From NCBI RefSeq assembly GCF_017315985.1, contig NZ_JAFLVR010000052.1, positions 30,660 through 81,777 of the forward strand: a stretch of DNA of 51,118 nt, in the 5' to 3' direction. Of this stretch, positions 34,205 to 43,273 are shown piece after piece. The translations under genes and the position numbers were made by a program. Numbering within the stretch: the stretch's first letter is position 1; every line of letters begins with the position of its first letter. A model generated the notes under the pieces. It searched no databases and was not told the origin of the DNA. It saw only the letters and a program-made list of their open reading frames with translations. This stretch comes from Candidatus Enterococcus murrayae. GTDB taxonomy: Bacteria > Bacillota > Bacilli > Lactobacillales > Enterococcaceae.

Positions 34205-35665
34205 CTATTTTTCCGTACGAATATTGACGAATTTGACATCTACATATTCCTCTACCCCATACGTCCCATTCTCACGTCCAAAACCAGAGTGCTTGACTCC
34301 GCCAAATGGTGTTGCTGAGTTCGAAATAGCTGTATCGTTCACGCCGACCATGCCATATTGTAATTTACTGCTGACATTTTCAACCGTATGGATATTGGTG
34401 GAAAAGAAATAAGAGGCTAACCCAAATTCTGTATCATTTGCGTCCTCAATGACTTTTTCCTCATCTTCGAAGGTAATCAGCGGGATCACCGGACCAAAGG
34501 TTTCTTGATAGAAAATGTCCATTTCTTTCGTTACGCCGTCTAATACCGTCGGCTCAAAGAAATTACCATTCGCATACTCGCCAGATTCCAGCTTATGACC
34601 GCCAGCCAAAATTTTCGCGCCTTTGCTTGTCGCATCCTTCAGTTGCTCGGTCACTTTGTCCACACCAGCTTGATTAATCAGCGGACCAGTTGTCGGATCA
34701 TCCAGACCATTTCCTACCGTTACATCTTTGATTGCTTCCACGATTCGATCGGTCACTTTTTCTTTGATATCTTTATGGATAAAGATCCGATTTGGCGACG
34801 TGCAGACCTGCCCGTTGTTGATAAATTTCGTTTGAATCAAGGTTTTTACTGCGCGGTCAATGTCGGCATCTGGAAAGATAATGTATGGCGCATGCCCGCC
34901 TAATTCCATCGAGACATTTTTCAAAGTCGGTGCAGCCTGTTCATTCAGCGTTTGACCGACTTTTGTTGAACCAGTGAAGGTGATTTTTTGAACATCCTCT
35001 GATTCTGAAAGGATCGATCCAATCGTTGAGGAATCACCCAGCACGATATTTACCACTCCATCAGGAAACCCTGCTTTATCAAACAATTCCATCAGTGCCA
35101 ACGCAGAAAGTGGTGTTTCCTTCGATGGCTTCAAAATCACGGTACAGCCGGCTGCGATTGCTGGTGAAATCTTCCGTATAATCATATTCGAAGGAAAATT
35201 CCATGGTGTGATCGCGCCCACTACCCCGACAGCTTGCTTTCTTACCTGCCATTGATTCGTTGCTGGTGACGGTACGATCTCTCCTAGTAAACGTTGTCCC
35301 TCAGCTGCATTCCAGCGCAGGTTCTCCACATTCGTCTGAATCTCACTCTTTGCTTGTGTCAAAGGCTTGCCTTGCTCCATCGTCATGATTGTTGCTAAAC
35401 GATCGGCATCTTCTTCCACAAGATCAGCCATTTTATTCATTAATTTTGCCCGTTCCGCTGCAGATGTTTGCGACCAGTCAGGAAATGCTCTGTTCGCTGC
35501 TTCAATCGCAGAAACGACTTCTTTTTTTCCTCCAACATGAACGCTTGCCAATGCCTCTCCTGTCGCAGGATTCATCACCGATTTTGTGCCTTCCGAGCCT
35601 TCCACCCATTTACCATTAATATAGAGACGTGTTTCGACTGCTGGTAACTCTTGCTGTTTTCCCAT
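34205..35665 (-). CDS. NAD(P)-dependent aldehyde dehydrogenase, succinate-semialdehyde dehydrogenase type
   Basis: A 486-residue aldehyde dehydrogenase of normal family length. The cofactor segment 'TPWNFPSN' (153-160), the general-base E254 in 'MELGGHAP' and the catalytic C288 in 'NNGQVCTSPNR' are all present. The sequence resembles GabD-type succinate-semialdehyde dehydrogenases, but substrate prediction within this superfamily is unreliable, so other aldehydes remain possible. AGGAGG precedes the ATG. It is a single gene with its own terminator, placed between an Mga-type regulator and a pilus operon with which it has no obvious functional link. Confidence 0.86.
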   Translation of the reverse strand: MGKQQELPAVETRLYINGKWVEGSEGTKSVMNPATGEALASVHVGGKKEVVSAIEAANRAFPDWSQTSAAERAKLMNKMADLVEEDADRLATIMTMEQGKPLTQAKSEIQTNVENLRWNAAEGQRLLGEIVPSPATNQWQVRKQAVGVVGAITPWNFPSNMIIRKISPAIAAGCTVILKPSKETPLSALALMELFDKAGFPDGVVNIVLGDSSTIGSILSESEDVQKITFTGSTKVGQTLNEQAAPTLKNVSMELGGHAPYIIFPDADIDRAVKTLIQTKFINNGQVCTSPNRIFIHKDIKEKVTDRIVEAIKDVTVGNGLDDPTTGPLINQAGVDKVTEQLKDATSKGAKILAGGHKLESGEYANGNFFEPTVLDGVTKEMDIFYQETFGPVIPLITFEDEEKVIEDANDTEFGLASYFFSTNIHTVENVSSKLQYGMVGVNDTAISNSATPFGGVKHSGFGRENGTYGVEEYVDVKFVNIRTEK

Positions 35666-36129
35666 ATGTCTAATTTCCTCCTAAGCTATGGTTTTGGTTG
35701 AAGATCATGGTGCCTTCTGATCTTCAAACGTTCCGTTAGTACATAAAGTACCGTAACACGGATAAAAACAAAGCTCAAAAATTCGGCTTATAGTAGATAA
35801 TTTATCCCCAACAATGATCAAACGTTAATATATCAAGACGAAAAATCATGGTTTAAAAGAAAAGCCGCTGCCAATCTCAATGAAGAAATCATCACTATCC
35901 AATAACTTTGATTGCTAGCAGAATAATGATTCCAACGCTTTTAGGACCTTCGCCGGATACTCAGACTGCAGTTGTACTATTGGGAGATTATGCCACAGGG
36001 GCTTTGGAAGAGAGAAAGTCTTTGGTAGACCGATATAGCCTGTAATTCTCACTATATTCGCACATTGATATTTTCCGTTGGCTCTTGTAAGATTAAAATA
36101 CATTAAAATTTTGAGGAGATTATTTTATC
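35666..36129. other. Intergenic region between the aldehyde dehydrogenase and VanZ-like genes
   Basis: An eight-base inverted repeat GAAGATCA / TGATCTTC lies at 35700-35725, just upstream of the aldehyde dehydrogenase ribosome binding site. A 39-codon plus-strand ORF (35926-36045) lacks a ribosome binding site and is not annotated as a gene. No other clear element was seen. Confidence 0.5.
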
Positions 36130-36540
36130 GTGTTCAAAACAATTTATAAATTTGAAGTTCGCAAACCCTTTTTAGTAGTCTATTCATTGCTACTCTTTCT
36201 AGGATTAGCTCTCACTATTGGAAGATGGTATAGTCAATCAACTGATTTTGTCATTGTTAATTCTTACATCAACTCCCACATATCCAACTTCTCTCTAAGC
36301 TTGATATCTTATCTCGGAATTGGCTTTATGTGGCTAATGGAGGGTGTAAAATTCCGTTCTATCGTATTTTTAGGCATTGTATACGTGATTGGTAATTTAT
36401 TATGCGAAACCTTGATGACCTTCTTGAACACTCCGGATATTGTTGATGCTTATTTTGGATTTCTGGGTACATTGATTGCCTTTATTTATTTACTGATTAC
36501 TAAACGATTTGGACTCATGCCTATTAGACAGAAAGGGTAA
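36130..36540 (+). CDS. Small VanZ-like membrane protein
   Basis: A 136-residue membrane protein with about four predicted membrane segments. The late segment 'NTPDIVDAYFGFLGTLIAF' resembles the conserved D-x(n)-G-x-x-G region of VanZ-like proteins, but overall similarity is weak by eye. It starts at GTG (36130) with TTGAGGAGA as ribosome binding site. VanZ-like proteins are linked to teicoplanin tolerance in some settings and are otherwise uncharacterised. It is transcribed toward the pilus operon and separated from it by a terminator. Confidence 0.6.
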   Translation: MFKTIYKFEVRKPFLVVYSLLLFLGLALTIGRWYSQSTDFVIVNSYINSHISNFSLSLISYLGIGFMWLMEGVKFRSIVFLGIVYVIGNLLCETLMTFLNTPDIVDAYFGFLGTLIAFIYLLITKRFGLMPIRQKG

Positions 36541-36561
36541 CTTTTCTCAATATCTGACAAA

Positions 36562-36603
36562 AAAGCACGAGCAAAAGGCTATTAAGCCTATTGCTCGTGC
36601 TTT
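36562..36603 (-). terminator. Terminator of pilus operon A
   Basis: AAAGCACGAGCAA and TTGCTCGTGCTTT form a perfect stem, extended by AGGCT/AGCCT pairing near the loop, followed on the minus strand by six T. It can also stop the convergent VanZ-like transcript. Confidence 0.86.
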
Positions 36604-36611
36604 CGCGTTGA

Positions 36612-38204
36612 TTATACTTCAAATTGTACGCGGCGGTAGCGAACGATCGCTGCTGCCATCAAGCCAAGACCGATTACGATAAAGGCAATGATTCCCATAC
36701 CACCCGTTGATGGTAATGTCCCGCCTTTAGAAGTATTTTCGATTTCTTGTGCTGCTGCACCTGTATAAGTACCTTCGTCAACTTCAAATTGAACATCGTT
36801 TGCTAATTTTTGGAAACCACTTGGTGCTTTCGTTTCACGCAAGTAGTAGGTTCCATATTCTAAACCAGTAACTTCGAACAATCCATTAGCATCAGAAGTA
36901 TATTTTGTTGCAGTTGCATAGTCTTCATTTGCGCCAACTGGAGTCCAAGTCATTGAATCTGCTCCGGCAGTTAGATAGTTATCCACACCATTGATTTGTC
37001 TGATGACAACAAACTCAGCTCCGCCCAATGCTTCTTTATTGCTTCCTTCTAGAGCATATTTGAAGAATTTCTTACCACCAGTTTTGATTGGATCAATTGG
37101 CGGATTTACTTTTGAATCATCTTGTCCACCATCATGATTCATTGTCACGGTGAACTCGTTGTTGATGTCTAGATCAACTGGTGTGTTTTCAGTGAACGAC
37201 ACCGTGTAGAAGAACTCAATTGTTTGACCCGCATATTGACTTAAGAAGTTCGCTGTTGCAGGTCCTGCTGCACCAGTTAAGTTCATAGCCAGGTTAAATC
37301 CTGCATAACCAGCCCATGGAGAATTTTCATTTTCTGGTGTATAGGTACCATGCGTTTGTAAGAAATCAGATGCATTGACTTGGTTGCCATTCACAAGGAT
37401 CCGATCAATCCCTTCAAACTTCACCCCTGTTTGGTCTACCGCATCGTTAAATTCTAATTTACTGTAACGTGGAGCGCCATTCACTAGTTCACCGATTTGG
37501 TTAGGAATCATGAAGCTTGCACGGTAGTGAATTTGCTGACCTACTTCAAAATCGTAAGCGCCAGCCGGACGTGGTGGCAAAGGATTGCCATTTTCGTCAA
37601 CTAGTTCCTTTTCAGGATCTTCGCCTTCTACTTTGTTCTTAGGATATAGATGAATATCTTTAAGTTCTGTATTGCCGTCTTTCAAAGGCAGCATTAGGAT
37701 CAATTTGTATGAACCGATCTCAACGCCTGGCGAAGCATGCTCTTCAAAGAAGTATACTTTGTAAGAACCATCTGCGTTTTTAGCAGGCAAGTTCGCAAAA
37801 TTTGCTTCCCCATTGGCATCTGTTGTTTGATCACCAACATCAACAGCATTTGGTGCATTGTTCAAATCAAAGGCATCCATGATCTGTTTTGCTTTAGTGT
37901 TGTATTCCGCATCTGTTTCATTTCCAGTTAAGATTTGATCTAAAGCATCATAGAAATCTTCTGTAATGTCCCAAGCAGTAAAGGTAATCCCCGGCAGTCC
38001 TTCATAGCGATCAAAGTCTGGATTTTCCAAACCGCTATTATTAATACTATCAGATGGAAACTCGTCCATTTTTTTCTTGTGCAATGTTACATTCACTGAA
38101 TCAATTGCGTACGCTTTTTCTCCTCCACCTAGCACCCCTGCTAGCAGTGGAATCATGCAGAGCAGCGTGGTTAATAACGCAACCCATTTTCTCTTATTTT
38201 TCAT
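36612..38204 (-). CDS. Major pilin subunit, LPXTG-anchored (operon A)
   Basis: A 530-residue pilin. It has a signal peptide (about 1-33), then a D1-type pilin domain beginning 'IDSVNVTLHKKKMD', the pilin motif 'YPKN' at 187-190 with the polymerising lysine K189, a middle isopeptide-type domain, and a C-terminal Cna-B/SpaA-like domain with the E-box 'YYLRETKAPSGF'. The sortase signal LPSTG is followed by a membrane helix and basic tail. Lysine and LPXTG of neighbouring subunits would be joined by a pilus sortase, not encoded here. The ATG at 38204 overlaps the minor pilin stop by 11 bp, with GGGGG upstream. It is paralogous to the pilin at 43274-44923. Confidence 0.9.
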   Translation of the reverse strand: MKNKRKWVALLTTLLCMIPLLAGVLGGGEKAYAIDSVNVTLHKKKMDEFPSDSINNSGLENPDFDRYEGLPGITFTAWDITEDFYDALDQILTGNETDAEYNTKAKQIMDAFDLNNAPNAVDVGDQTTDANGEANFANLPAKNADGSYKVYFFEEHASPGVEIGSYKLILMLPLKDGNTELKDIHLYPKNKVEGEDPEKELVDENGNPLPPRPAGAYDFEVGQQIHYRASFMIPNQIGELVNGAPRYSKLEFNDAVDQTGVKFEGIDRILVNGNQVNASDFLQTHGTYTPENENSPWAGYAGFNLAMNLTGAAGPATANFLSQYAGQTIEFFYTVSFTENTPVDLDINNEFTVTMNHDGGQDDSKVNPPIDPIKTGGKKFFKYALEGSNKEALGGAEFVVIRQINGVDNYLTAGADSMTWTPVGANEDYATATKYTSDANGLFEVTGLEYGTYYLRETKAPSGFQKLANDVQFEVDEGTYTGAAAQEIENTSKGGTLPSTGGMGIIAFIVIGLGLMAAAIVRYRRVQFEV

Positions 38205-38949
38205 AATTTTTTTCCCCCTTGTTTTTGTGCATTCCAATTAAACCAACAGACATAAGCAACAACCCTAGAAAACAATAATTACGTATCAACTCATTGGTTG
38301 AAGGAAGTTCCTTTACTGGATAACTTTTCGGATCCCTCCCTCCATTATTTGGTGGTTCAATTTTCCTTGGTCCTGAGCTATCTGTTATCGGCGGTTCTGT
38401 CGATTTAGTTGGTGTAGTTGTCGGTTCTGTCGATGATGACGGCGGTATTACCGGAATTTCATCGTATTTGCAATTAAATAATAAGCTGGTGTATTCCCTA
38501 GCTGAATCAGCCATCAGCTGCGGCAGATAAGCTACAATCGGCAGCATAAAATACTTCCCTTTTTCTCCTGACGAGAGAATCAAGTATGCCGCATCTTTTC
38601 CATTTTGATAACGAGGCAACATAACAGAAGTCTTTCCCGCGTCATCCAATAAAAGCGGTGCTTGGTTTATCCTTGCTAAATTTTCAGCCTTAACAAAGTC
38701 AGCCAATTTCTCTTTTGTTGAATAGGTGTTCAAGATGAATTCCTTATCACGCTTCTCGTTCCCCGATTGTTTGGCACGCCACTCGGTCAAATCATAGACA
38801 TCCAAGGTAAGCGCCTCGGTCCCTTCGATGACTTTTCCTTCCGGCCGAGTATCTATCTGTATTTCTATCTGACTTTCCTCTGCAAAAGCAGTAACCCCCA
38901 AGTTACAAATCCCCAGAATTAGTCCCAAGAGAAGAATCATTTTTTTCAT
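38194..38949 (-). CDS. Minor pilin with atypical LPSTN sorting motif (operon A)
   Basis: A 251-residue exported protein. It has a signal peptide (about 1-23), a pilin N-terminal-like domain with 'GTEALTLDVYDLTEW' and 'NTYSTKEKLADF', a Pro/Thr/Ser-rich stalk (about 165-200) and a C-terminal wall-sorting region. The sorting pentapeptide reads LPSTN (about 213-217) in place of LPXTG, then a hydrophobic segment and basic tail. It lacks a clear pilin lysine motif. It lies between the tip adhesin and the major pilin genes, touching both. A base or linker subunit fixed to the wall is plausible by analogy with other Gram-positive pili, but is inferred. Confidence 0.82.
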   Translation of the reverse strand: MKKMILLLGLILGICNLGVTAFAEESQIEIQIDTRPEGKVIEGTEALTLDVYDLTEWRAKQSGNEKRDKEFILNTYSTKEKLADFVKAENLARINQAPLLLDDAGKTSVMLPRYQNGKDAAYLILSSGEKGKYFMLPIVAYLPQLMADSAREYTSLLFNCKYDEIPVIPPSSSTEPTTTPTKSTEPPITDSSGPRKIEPPNNGGRDPKSYPVKELPSTNELIRNYCFLGLLLMSVGLIGMHKNKGEKNYEK

Positions 38950-41900
38950 TACGATCCCCTCCTCTTAGTGTGAAGCCAGTAGAGGCTGCCTAGCAGTCCT
39001 CCTGCTGTTGAAATAACCCCAATTGCTACTTTGAAGAACAGCGCTGTCCCTGAACCACCTGTTCTAGGCAGCGGTCCTTGTCCTCGTTTCCTATTTGTGA
39101 CAGTCAATTGAATAAGGTTCGGATTCCCCAATCCGCCTGATCCGCTGACACTTGAATTTGGTTGAACTGTGACATTTCCTATTGATGAAATACTGATTCT
39201 GACTGTACCGTCCATCCCTTGGTAGCCATTTGGAACGGCTACTTCAGATAGGCTGTATTCTCCAGGCCGCAAGCCAGTAAATTCAAAGTTCGGTCCACCA
39301 GTTCTTGTTTGATCATAGCCTGCCCCGACTAATCGGAAGCTTGCGCCGCGAAGCTCATTGCCATCCTGATCGACTTTCTTGATCTTTAAGTTAAAATCAG
39401 CCATTTTATTGGTGACCTTATACGGTGAATTTTTTCCATTCAGCGTAATGACCAAGGCATCGCCTGCGGAATTCTCCACTGCCTTCAGTTCGATATCTGC
39501 CATCTTTTCATACCCGGCCGGCACATAACTTTCCTCAACAATGAACTCACCCAGCGGAATATCTGTGATCGTTACCTGACCATTGGTATCCGGTTCTAAA
39601 TTCGTCGCTAAGACCTTGCCATCTGATTTACGTTTCACCGTAAATTTCGGTTTGTCCTTACTAAAAGGTGTCTTCCCGTCATCGGTGTATTTACAGATGA
39701 CCGCCTGACCAGTCAATAATTTGTTCGTTAGCTTGACGCCCTCTTTCGGCACACTTGCTGCGGTAAAACTGGTGCTATAATTATAGGTTGGTTTGGCATA
39801 TCCGGTCGTTCGTGCTTCCTCTACGACACGATAGACACTGCTTCCACCCTCGACTCCCTGGAATACCCCTTTCCATTGATCGATCGGCGTTAGAGTTAAT
39901 GTCTCGATATCCTCCCAAGTAGTCCCGCTTCTCTTTTGCAAGTTCACTCTGACATAGCTCGTTCGAAGCCCCCAATAATTATCGGTCCCTTGAAACTTAT
40001 CAGACCAGATTTTTTCTACGGGAATCACTAGGTCCTTGGCTAATTTATTGACCACCTTATAAGGTGACTTCTGCCCGTTCAATGTAATGTTCAAGTCTGT
40101 TCCTGCGCCGTTTTCCACCGCTTTAAGATCGATATCATCCATCTTCGTGTAGCCTTTTGGCACATAGGATTCTTCCACGATGAAATCACCCAATGGAATA
40201 TCAGAAATCGTCACTTGACCATTCGCATCTGGTTCAAGGTCGGCTGCTAGCAGCTTGCCATCTGATTTGCGTCTTACAGAGAATTTCGGTTTCTCTCCGC
40301 TAAATGGCGTCTTGCCATCCTCTTTGTACTTGCAAATAACTGCCTTCCCCTTCAGCAATTTATTCGTAAGCTGTACTCCTTTGCTCGGCATATCTTTTGC
40401 TGTAAACTCATCCACATTGGAGGTTGACTTCTCATACCCTGTCGTCCTAGATTCTTCTATGACTCTATAAGTATTCTTCGTGCCGCCATCTGCTGTGAAA
40501 TAATCGCTCCAGCCATTGGCCGCATAAAGTGTCTTCGTTTCTACATCTACCCATGAACTCCCACTTTTTCTTTGTAGAACGACTTTGACACTGTTTGGCC
40601 GCAGTCCCCAATAGTTCTCAGTATTAAGGTGTGAATCTGACCATTTCTTTTCGACCGGAATCTTGAATGTCTTAATTTTTCCACGTGCCGATGGTACCCC
40701 AAACTCCAGTACATCGCTTGTTCGTTCCGGTGTTGGTGTGAGCGTAGTTTTCCCATTTGTCTGGTACCATTTTCCACCCTCATAGTCTGAATCATCTGTT
40801 TTCAATCGAAGCTTGTAGTCCATTTGAATTTCCTGATTGCCGTATAAGTTGATGTTATCAACAGTGATCTTGTTGTTAACGACCTTCGCCTCATTAGGCA
40901 ATTTGCTGGCTTCAATTGCAGGTACGCCACTCTTCTTAATTTCCTTAACAGTCGGTTTCCCTACTAGCTCATACATGTCGCCAATCGGATCTTCAATGAC
41001 GCCTTTATCCACCGTTTGAATAACGGAGGTAAACCAATCTTCAAAAGAAATATCAAAATCACCCGTCGTATTCGCATGGAAGAATTGGTAATCTTGTTCT
41101 GTATCTCCTGTAGCATTGGCTTTTTTGGTCGCCATTTTATACAGCCCTCTAACCAGCTCAGAAGTCGAATGTTCCTCTGTATAGGAGTAAGGACTTTTGA
41201 TATTAATGGCAATAGAATAGATTTCCATTCCTTGATCCTTAATATCGGCTGCAGTTGAGTTCGCAGGTGTCAAATGACTATAGATACAAGGCCCATACTT
41301 TGTTACACTGTAGCCTTTCTTTATTTTAGTCGGTGAAGTATTTCCAGAAGTTAGTGTTGACCCTAAATTGGAACCAGTAGCTACGTTACTATAGTTAGTA
41401 ATCCGCAAGCCATCATAATAGATGTTGGAATCTGACACTGCCGCAGTCGGCACCGCACTATAGTTGGGCGCACCATCAGTCAATAGGAAAATGACTTTCC
41501 GGCGATTCGTTCCACCTGCGCTATTCAGCATTGTTTGGGCATTCATCATCGCCTTTTGTGTATAGGTGTTCCCATAAGCAGTGGCATTTCGATAAGTAGT
41601 CGCTAAGTTTTGCCAATTCGTTTCATTGCTAGACATTGGTACCGTGATATTGGAATAACCGCTTTTTTCAGAAGAAGAATAGATGACTCCCCCGATTCTT
41701 AAGCTGTCTGTTTCTGGCTCGGCATCCTTAAACTTATTGATTAATTTTTGCAGAGAATTGACCGCTAACGTTTTTCTCGTCATCCCGCCAATATTCCCAC
41801 TGGATACTTCCATAGAAGTAGAATTATCCAAAACAAAACAAACATCCACACCCGGTTTGGCGATCGTACTTCCTCGAACATTCAAACGAACATTGAATGC

Positions 41901-42797
41901 ATCTTCTTCAGCCGTTTCACTCGCATACTTTCTCAAAGAAATATTCGGTTTTGTTTTTTCGACCCCATACTTGATGTAGGATTTTGTGTAATCATCGGAT
42001 GATACATCCCAACTAGTCACTCCATCCCAACCAGAATCTTTTTCATAACCACCTTGGTGATTTCGAACATCAGATTGTCCAGTCGGTGTCCAATAGCAAG
42101 TCGGATAGATGCCGCCATTATTCGTATAGACTGGGGCCTTATTGGTATATTTTGCCGGATCCATTCGCAATAATCCGTTCATTGGTACTGCCGTCGCCGG
42201 TACTACTTTCTCATCTTCTTTCGGTCCAACGATATCCTCTGGATCCTCATAGACAACATCTGCTCCCGCAGGCGCTGCTGCCGCTTTGCTTTTGGCTTTG
42301 CTTCCTGTTTCCTTCTTTGCCTGCAACTCAAACGGCTTTTTAATAGATAAAACATTCTCTTGAGTTTCTGGTTCTTTTCCATCCTTCGATGGCGTTTGTT
42401 GATCCATTTGCACATCCAAATAGAGCTTCTGGTCAGACTTAGGCAGCTCAAAAGAGAGCTGGCCTTCCATAGATGACGAAAACGTGTTTTCTATCAGCCA
42501 ATCTTTTTCCTGCGTCATTTGCTCGATTTTTGGATAACTTATCACTTCCCCTTCCTCGTTAGTCACTTTCAGTTTGAGCCGTTGTTGTGTGTCACTGTCT
42601 TCGCTTTGCCTCTTGAAGGAGATACGCCAGTGGATTTGATCGTCCTTTGATGCTGTATCATAGGACATTTGCAGATATTTCTCATCTATCAATTCTGTTT
42701 TGGTTGTTTCGGCATACACTTTTGTCAGTGATGGAACGGACTCAACGATAAAAGAAAAAAGCAGAACAACTAACATGAGCAAGTGCTTTTTCTTCAT
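38949..42797 (-). CDS. Pilus tip adhesin with von Willebrand factor A domain (operon A)
   Basis: A 1282-residue surface protein. It has a signal peptide (about 1-30), an N-terminal beta domain, a VWA domain with metal-site motif 'DNSTS' near residue 321 and 'LLTDGAPN', then Cna-B-type modules, a SpaA-like domain and LPRTG (about 1242) with membrane anchor. The Cna-B pair starting 'PVEKKWSD' is present twice (about 711-920 and 923-1132). The paralogue in operon B has it once. Five cysteines occur in the exported part, unusual for such proteins and absent from the paralogue. The ATG at 42797 is chosen over an upstream reading for the GGGAGG and the signal peptide that follows. Probably a host- or matrix-binding tip; ligand unknown. 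Confidence 0.88.
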   Translation of the reverse strand: MKKKHLLMLVVLLFSFIVESVPSLTKVYAETTKTELIDEKYLQMSYDTASKDDQIHWRISFKRQSEDSDTQQRLKLKVTNEEGEVISYPKIEQMTQEKDWLIENTFSSSMEGQLSFELPKSDQKLYLDVQMDQQTPSKDGKEPETQENVLSIKKPFELQAKKETGSKAKSKAAAAPAGADVVYEDPEDIVGPKEDEKVVPATAVPMNGLLRMDPAKYTNKAPVYTNNGGIYPTCYWTPTGQSDVRNHQGGYEKDSGWDGVTSWDVSSDDYTKSYIKYGVEKTKPNISLRKYASETAEEDAFNVRLNVRGSTIAKPGVDVCFVLDNSTSMEVSSGNIGGMTRKTLAVNSLQKLINKFKDAEPETDSLRIGGVIYSSSEKSGYSNITVPMSSNETNWQNLATTYRNATAYGNTYTQKAMMNAQTMLNSAGGTNRRKVIFLLTDGAPNYSAVPTAAVSDSNIYYDGLRITNYSNVATGSNLGSTLTSGNTSPTKIKKGYSVTKYGPCIYSHLTPANSTAADIKDQGMEIYSIAINIKSPYSYTEEHSTSELVRGLYKMATKKANATGDTEQDYQFFHANTTGDFDISFEDWFTSVIQTVDKGVIEDPIGDMYELVGKPTVKEIKKSGVPAIEASKLPNEAKVVNNKITVDNINLYGNQEIQMDYKLRLKTDDSDYEGGKWYQTNGKTTLTPTPERTSDVLEFGVPSARGKIKTFKIPVEKKWSDSHLNTENYWGLRPNSVKVVLQRKSGSSWVDVETKTLYAANGWSDYFTADGGTKNTYRVIEESRTTGYEKSTSNVDEFTAKDMPSKGVQLTNKLLKGKAVICKYKEDGKTPFSGEKPKFSVRRKSDGKLLAADLEPDANGQVTISDIPLGDFIVEESYVPKGYTKMDDIDLKAVENGAGTDLNITLNGQKSPYKVVNKLAKDLVIPVEKIWSDKFQGTDNYWGLRTSYVRVNLQKRSGTTWEDIETLTLTPIDQWKGVFQGVEGGSSVYRVVEEARTTGYAKPTYNYSTSFTAASVPKEGVKLTNKLLTGQAVICKYTDDGKTPFSKDKPKFTVKRKSDGKVLATNLEPDTNGQVTITDIPLGEFIVEESYVPAGYEKMADIELKAVENSAGDALVITLNGKNSPYKVTNKMADFNLKIKKVDQDGNELRGASFRLVGAGYDQTRTGGPNFEFTGLRPGEYSLSEVAVPNGYQGMDGTVRISISSIGNVTVQPNSSVSGSGGLGNPNLIQLTVTNRKRGQGPLPRTGGSGTALFFKVAIGVISTAGGLLGSLYWLHTKRRGS
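39400..40664 (-). repeat. Tandem duplication of a two-domain module in tip adhesin A
   Basis: Two adjacent copies of about 635 bp (roughly 40664-40040 and 40027-39400) encode the same order of motifs: 'PVEKxWSD', 'NYWGLR', 'AVICKY', 'GKTPFS', 'PLGxFIVEESYVP' and 'PYKVxNK'. The copies have diverged at many codons, so the duplication is not recent. Confidence 0.8.
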
Positions 42798-43054
42798 TCC
42801 ATAAATTCCTCCCTTCCTTCTTTTTTCATCCACTGTCCTTCCACGTAACAATATGATATCTTATGTAATTTTATTGCGCTTTTTTAACACTTTTACAAAT
42901 GAATGTTATTCTAAATCAAATATAATTAGTCTTAATGAACATTTCGTTCATCTTAATAGTTATTGGACTCAATTATTTTATTTTAATTAAAGAATAATAA
43001 AGTTTGATTGTCGCAAAAAAAATTCACCAATTGAATTATTCGTCAAAAAAACAC
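42798..43054. other. Promoter region of pilus operon A
   Basis: AT-rich region upstream of the tip adhesin gene. It contains the inverted repeat TGAAC-ATTTC-GTTCA at 42936-42950, a candidate regulator site about 140 bp upstream of the start. A TAGAAT hexamer lies downstream of it, but no good -35 box was seen, as is common for activator-dependent promoters. Confidence 0.45.
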
Positions 43055-43089
43055 AAAAAAGCCAAAACGAAGTCCATTTTGGCTTTTTT
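43055..43089. terminator. Bidirectional terminator-like hairpin between pilus operons
   Basis: AAAAAAGCCAAAA and TTTTGGCTTTTTT form a perfect 13-bp stem around a short loop. It would back up the terminator of operon B at 43213-43252 and insulate operon A. Confidence 0.78.
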
Positions 43090-43212
43090 GAAGAGTATAT
43101 TTCTAAACAACAGCTTAGATTTCACCTTAAAAATCTATTTATCGTTAAATTGCTGCTTATTTATTCAAGATAAATTCGCTGTTCTATCAATCTTAACTGC
43201 GTCTCAAACAAA

Positions 43213-43252
43213 AAAATGGAGCAAAAAGGATGATTTCCTTTTTACTCCATTT
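43213..43252 (-). terminator. Terminator of pilus operon B
   Basis: AAATGGAG-CAAAAAGGA and TCCTTTTTA-CTCCATTT form a long stem, followed on the minus strand by seven T, about 20 bp after the stop of the major pilin gene. Confidence 0.85.
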
Positions 43253-43273
43253 AGTAGATCATTATTCTATTTT

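Noticed and set aside
35915-36103. A 62-codon minus-strand ORF opposite the possible remnant segment
   Set aside because: No ribosome binding site, no recognisable family, overlaps the leader of the VanZ-like gene.
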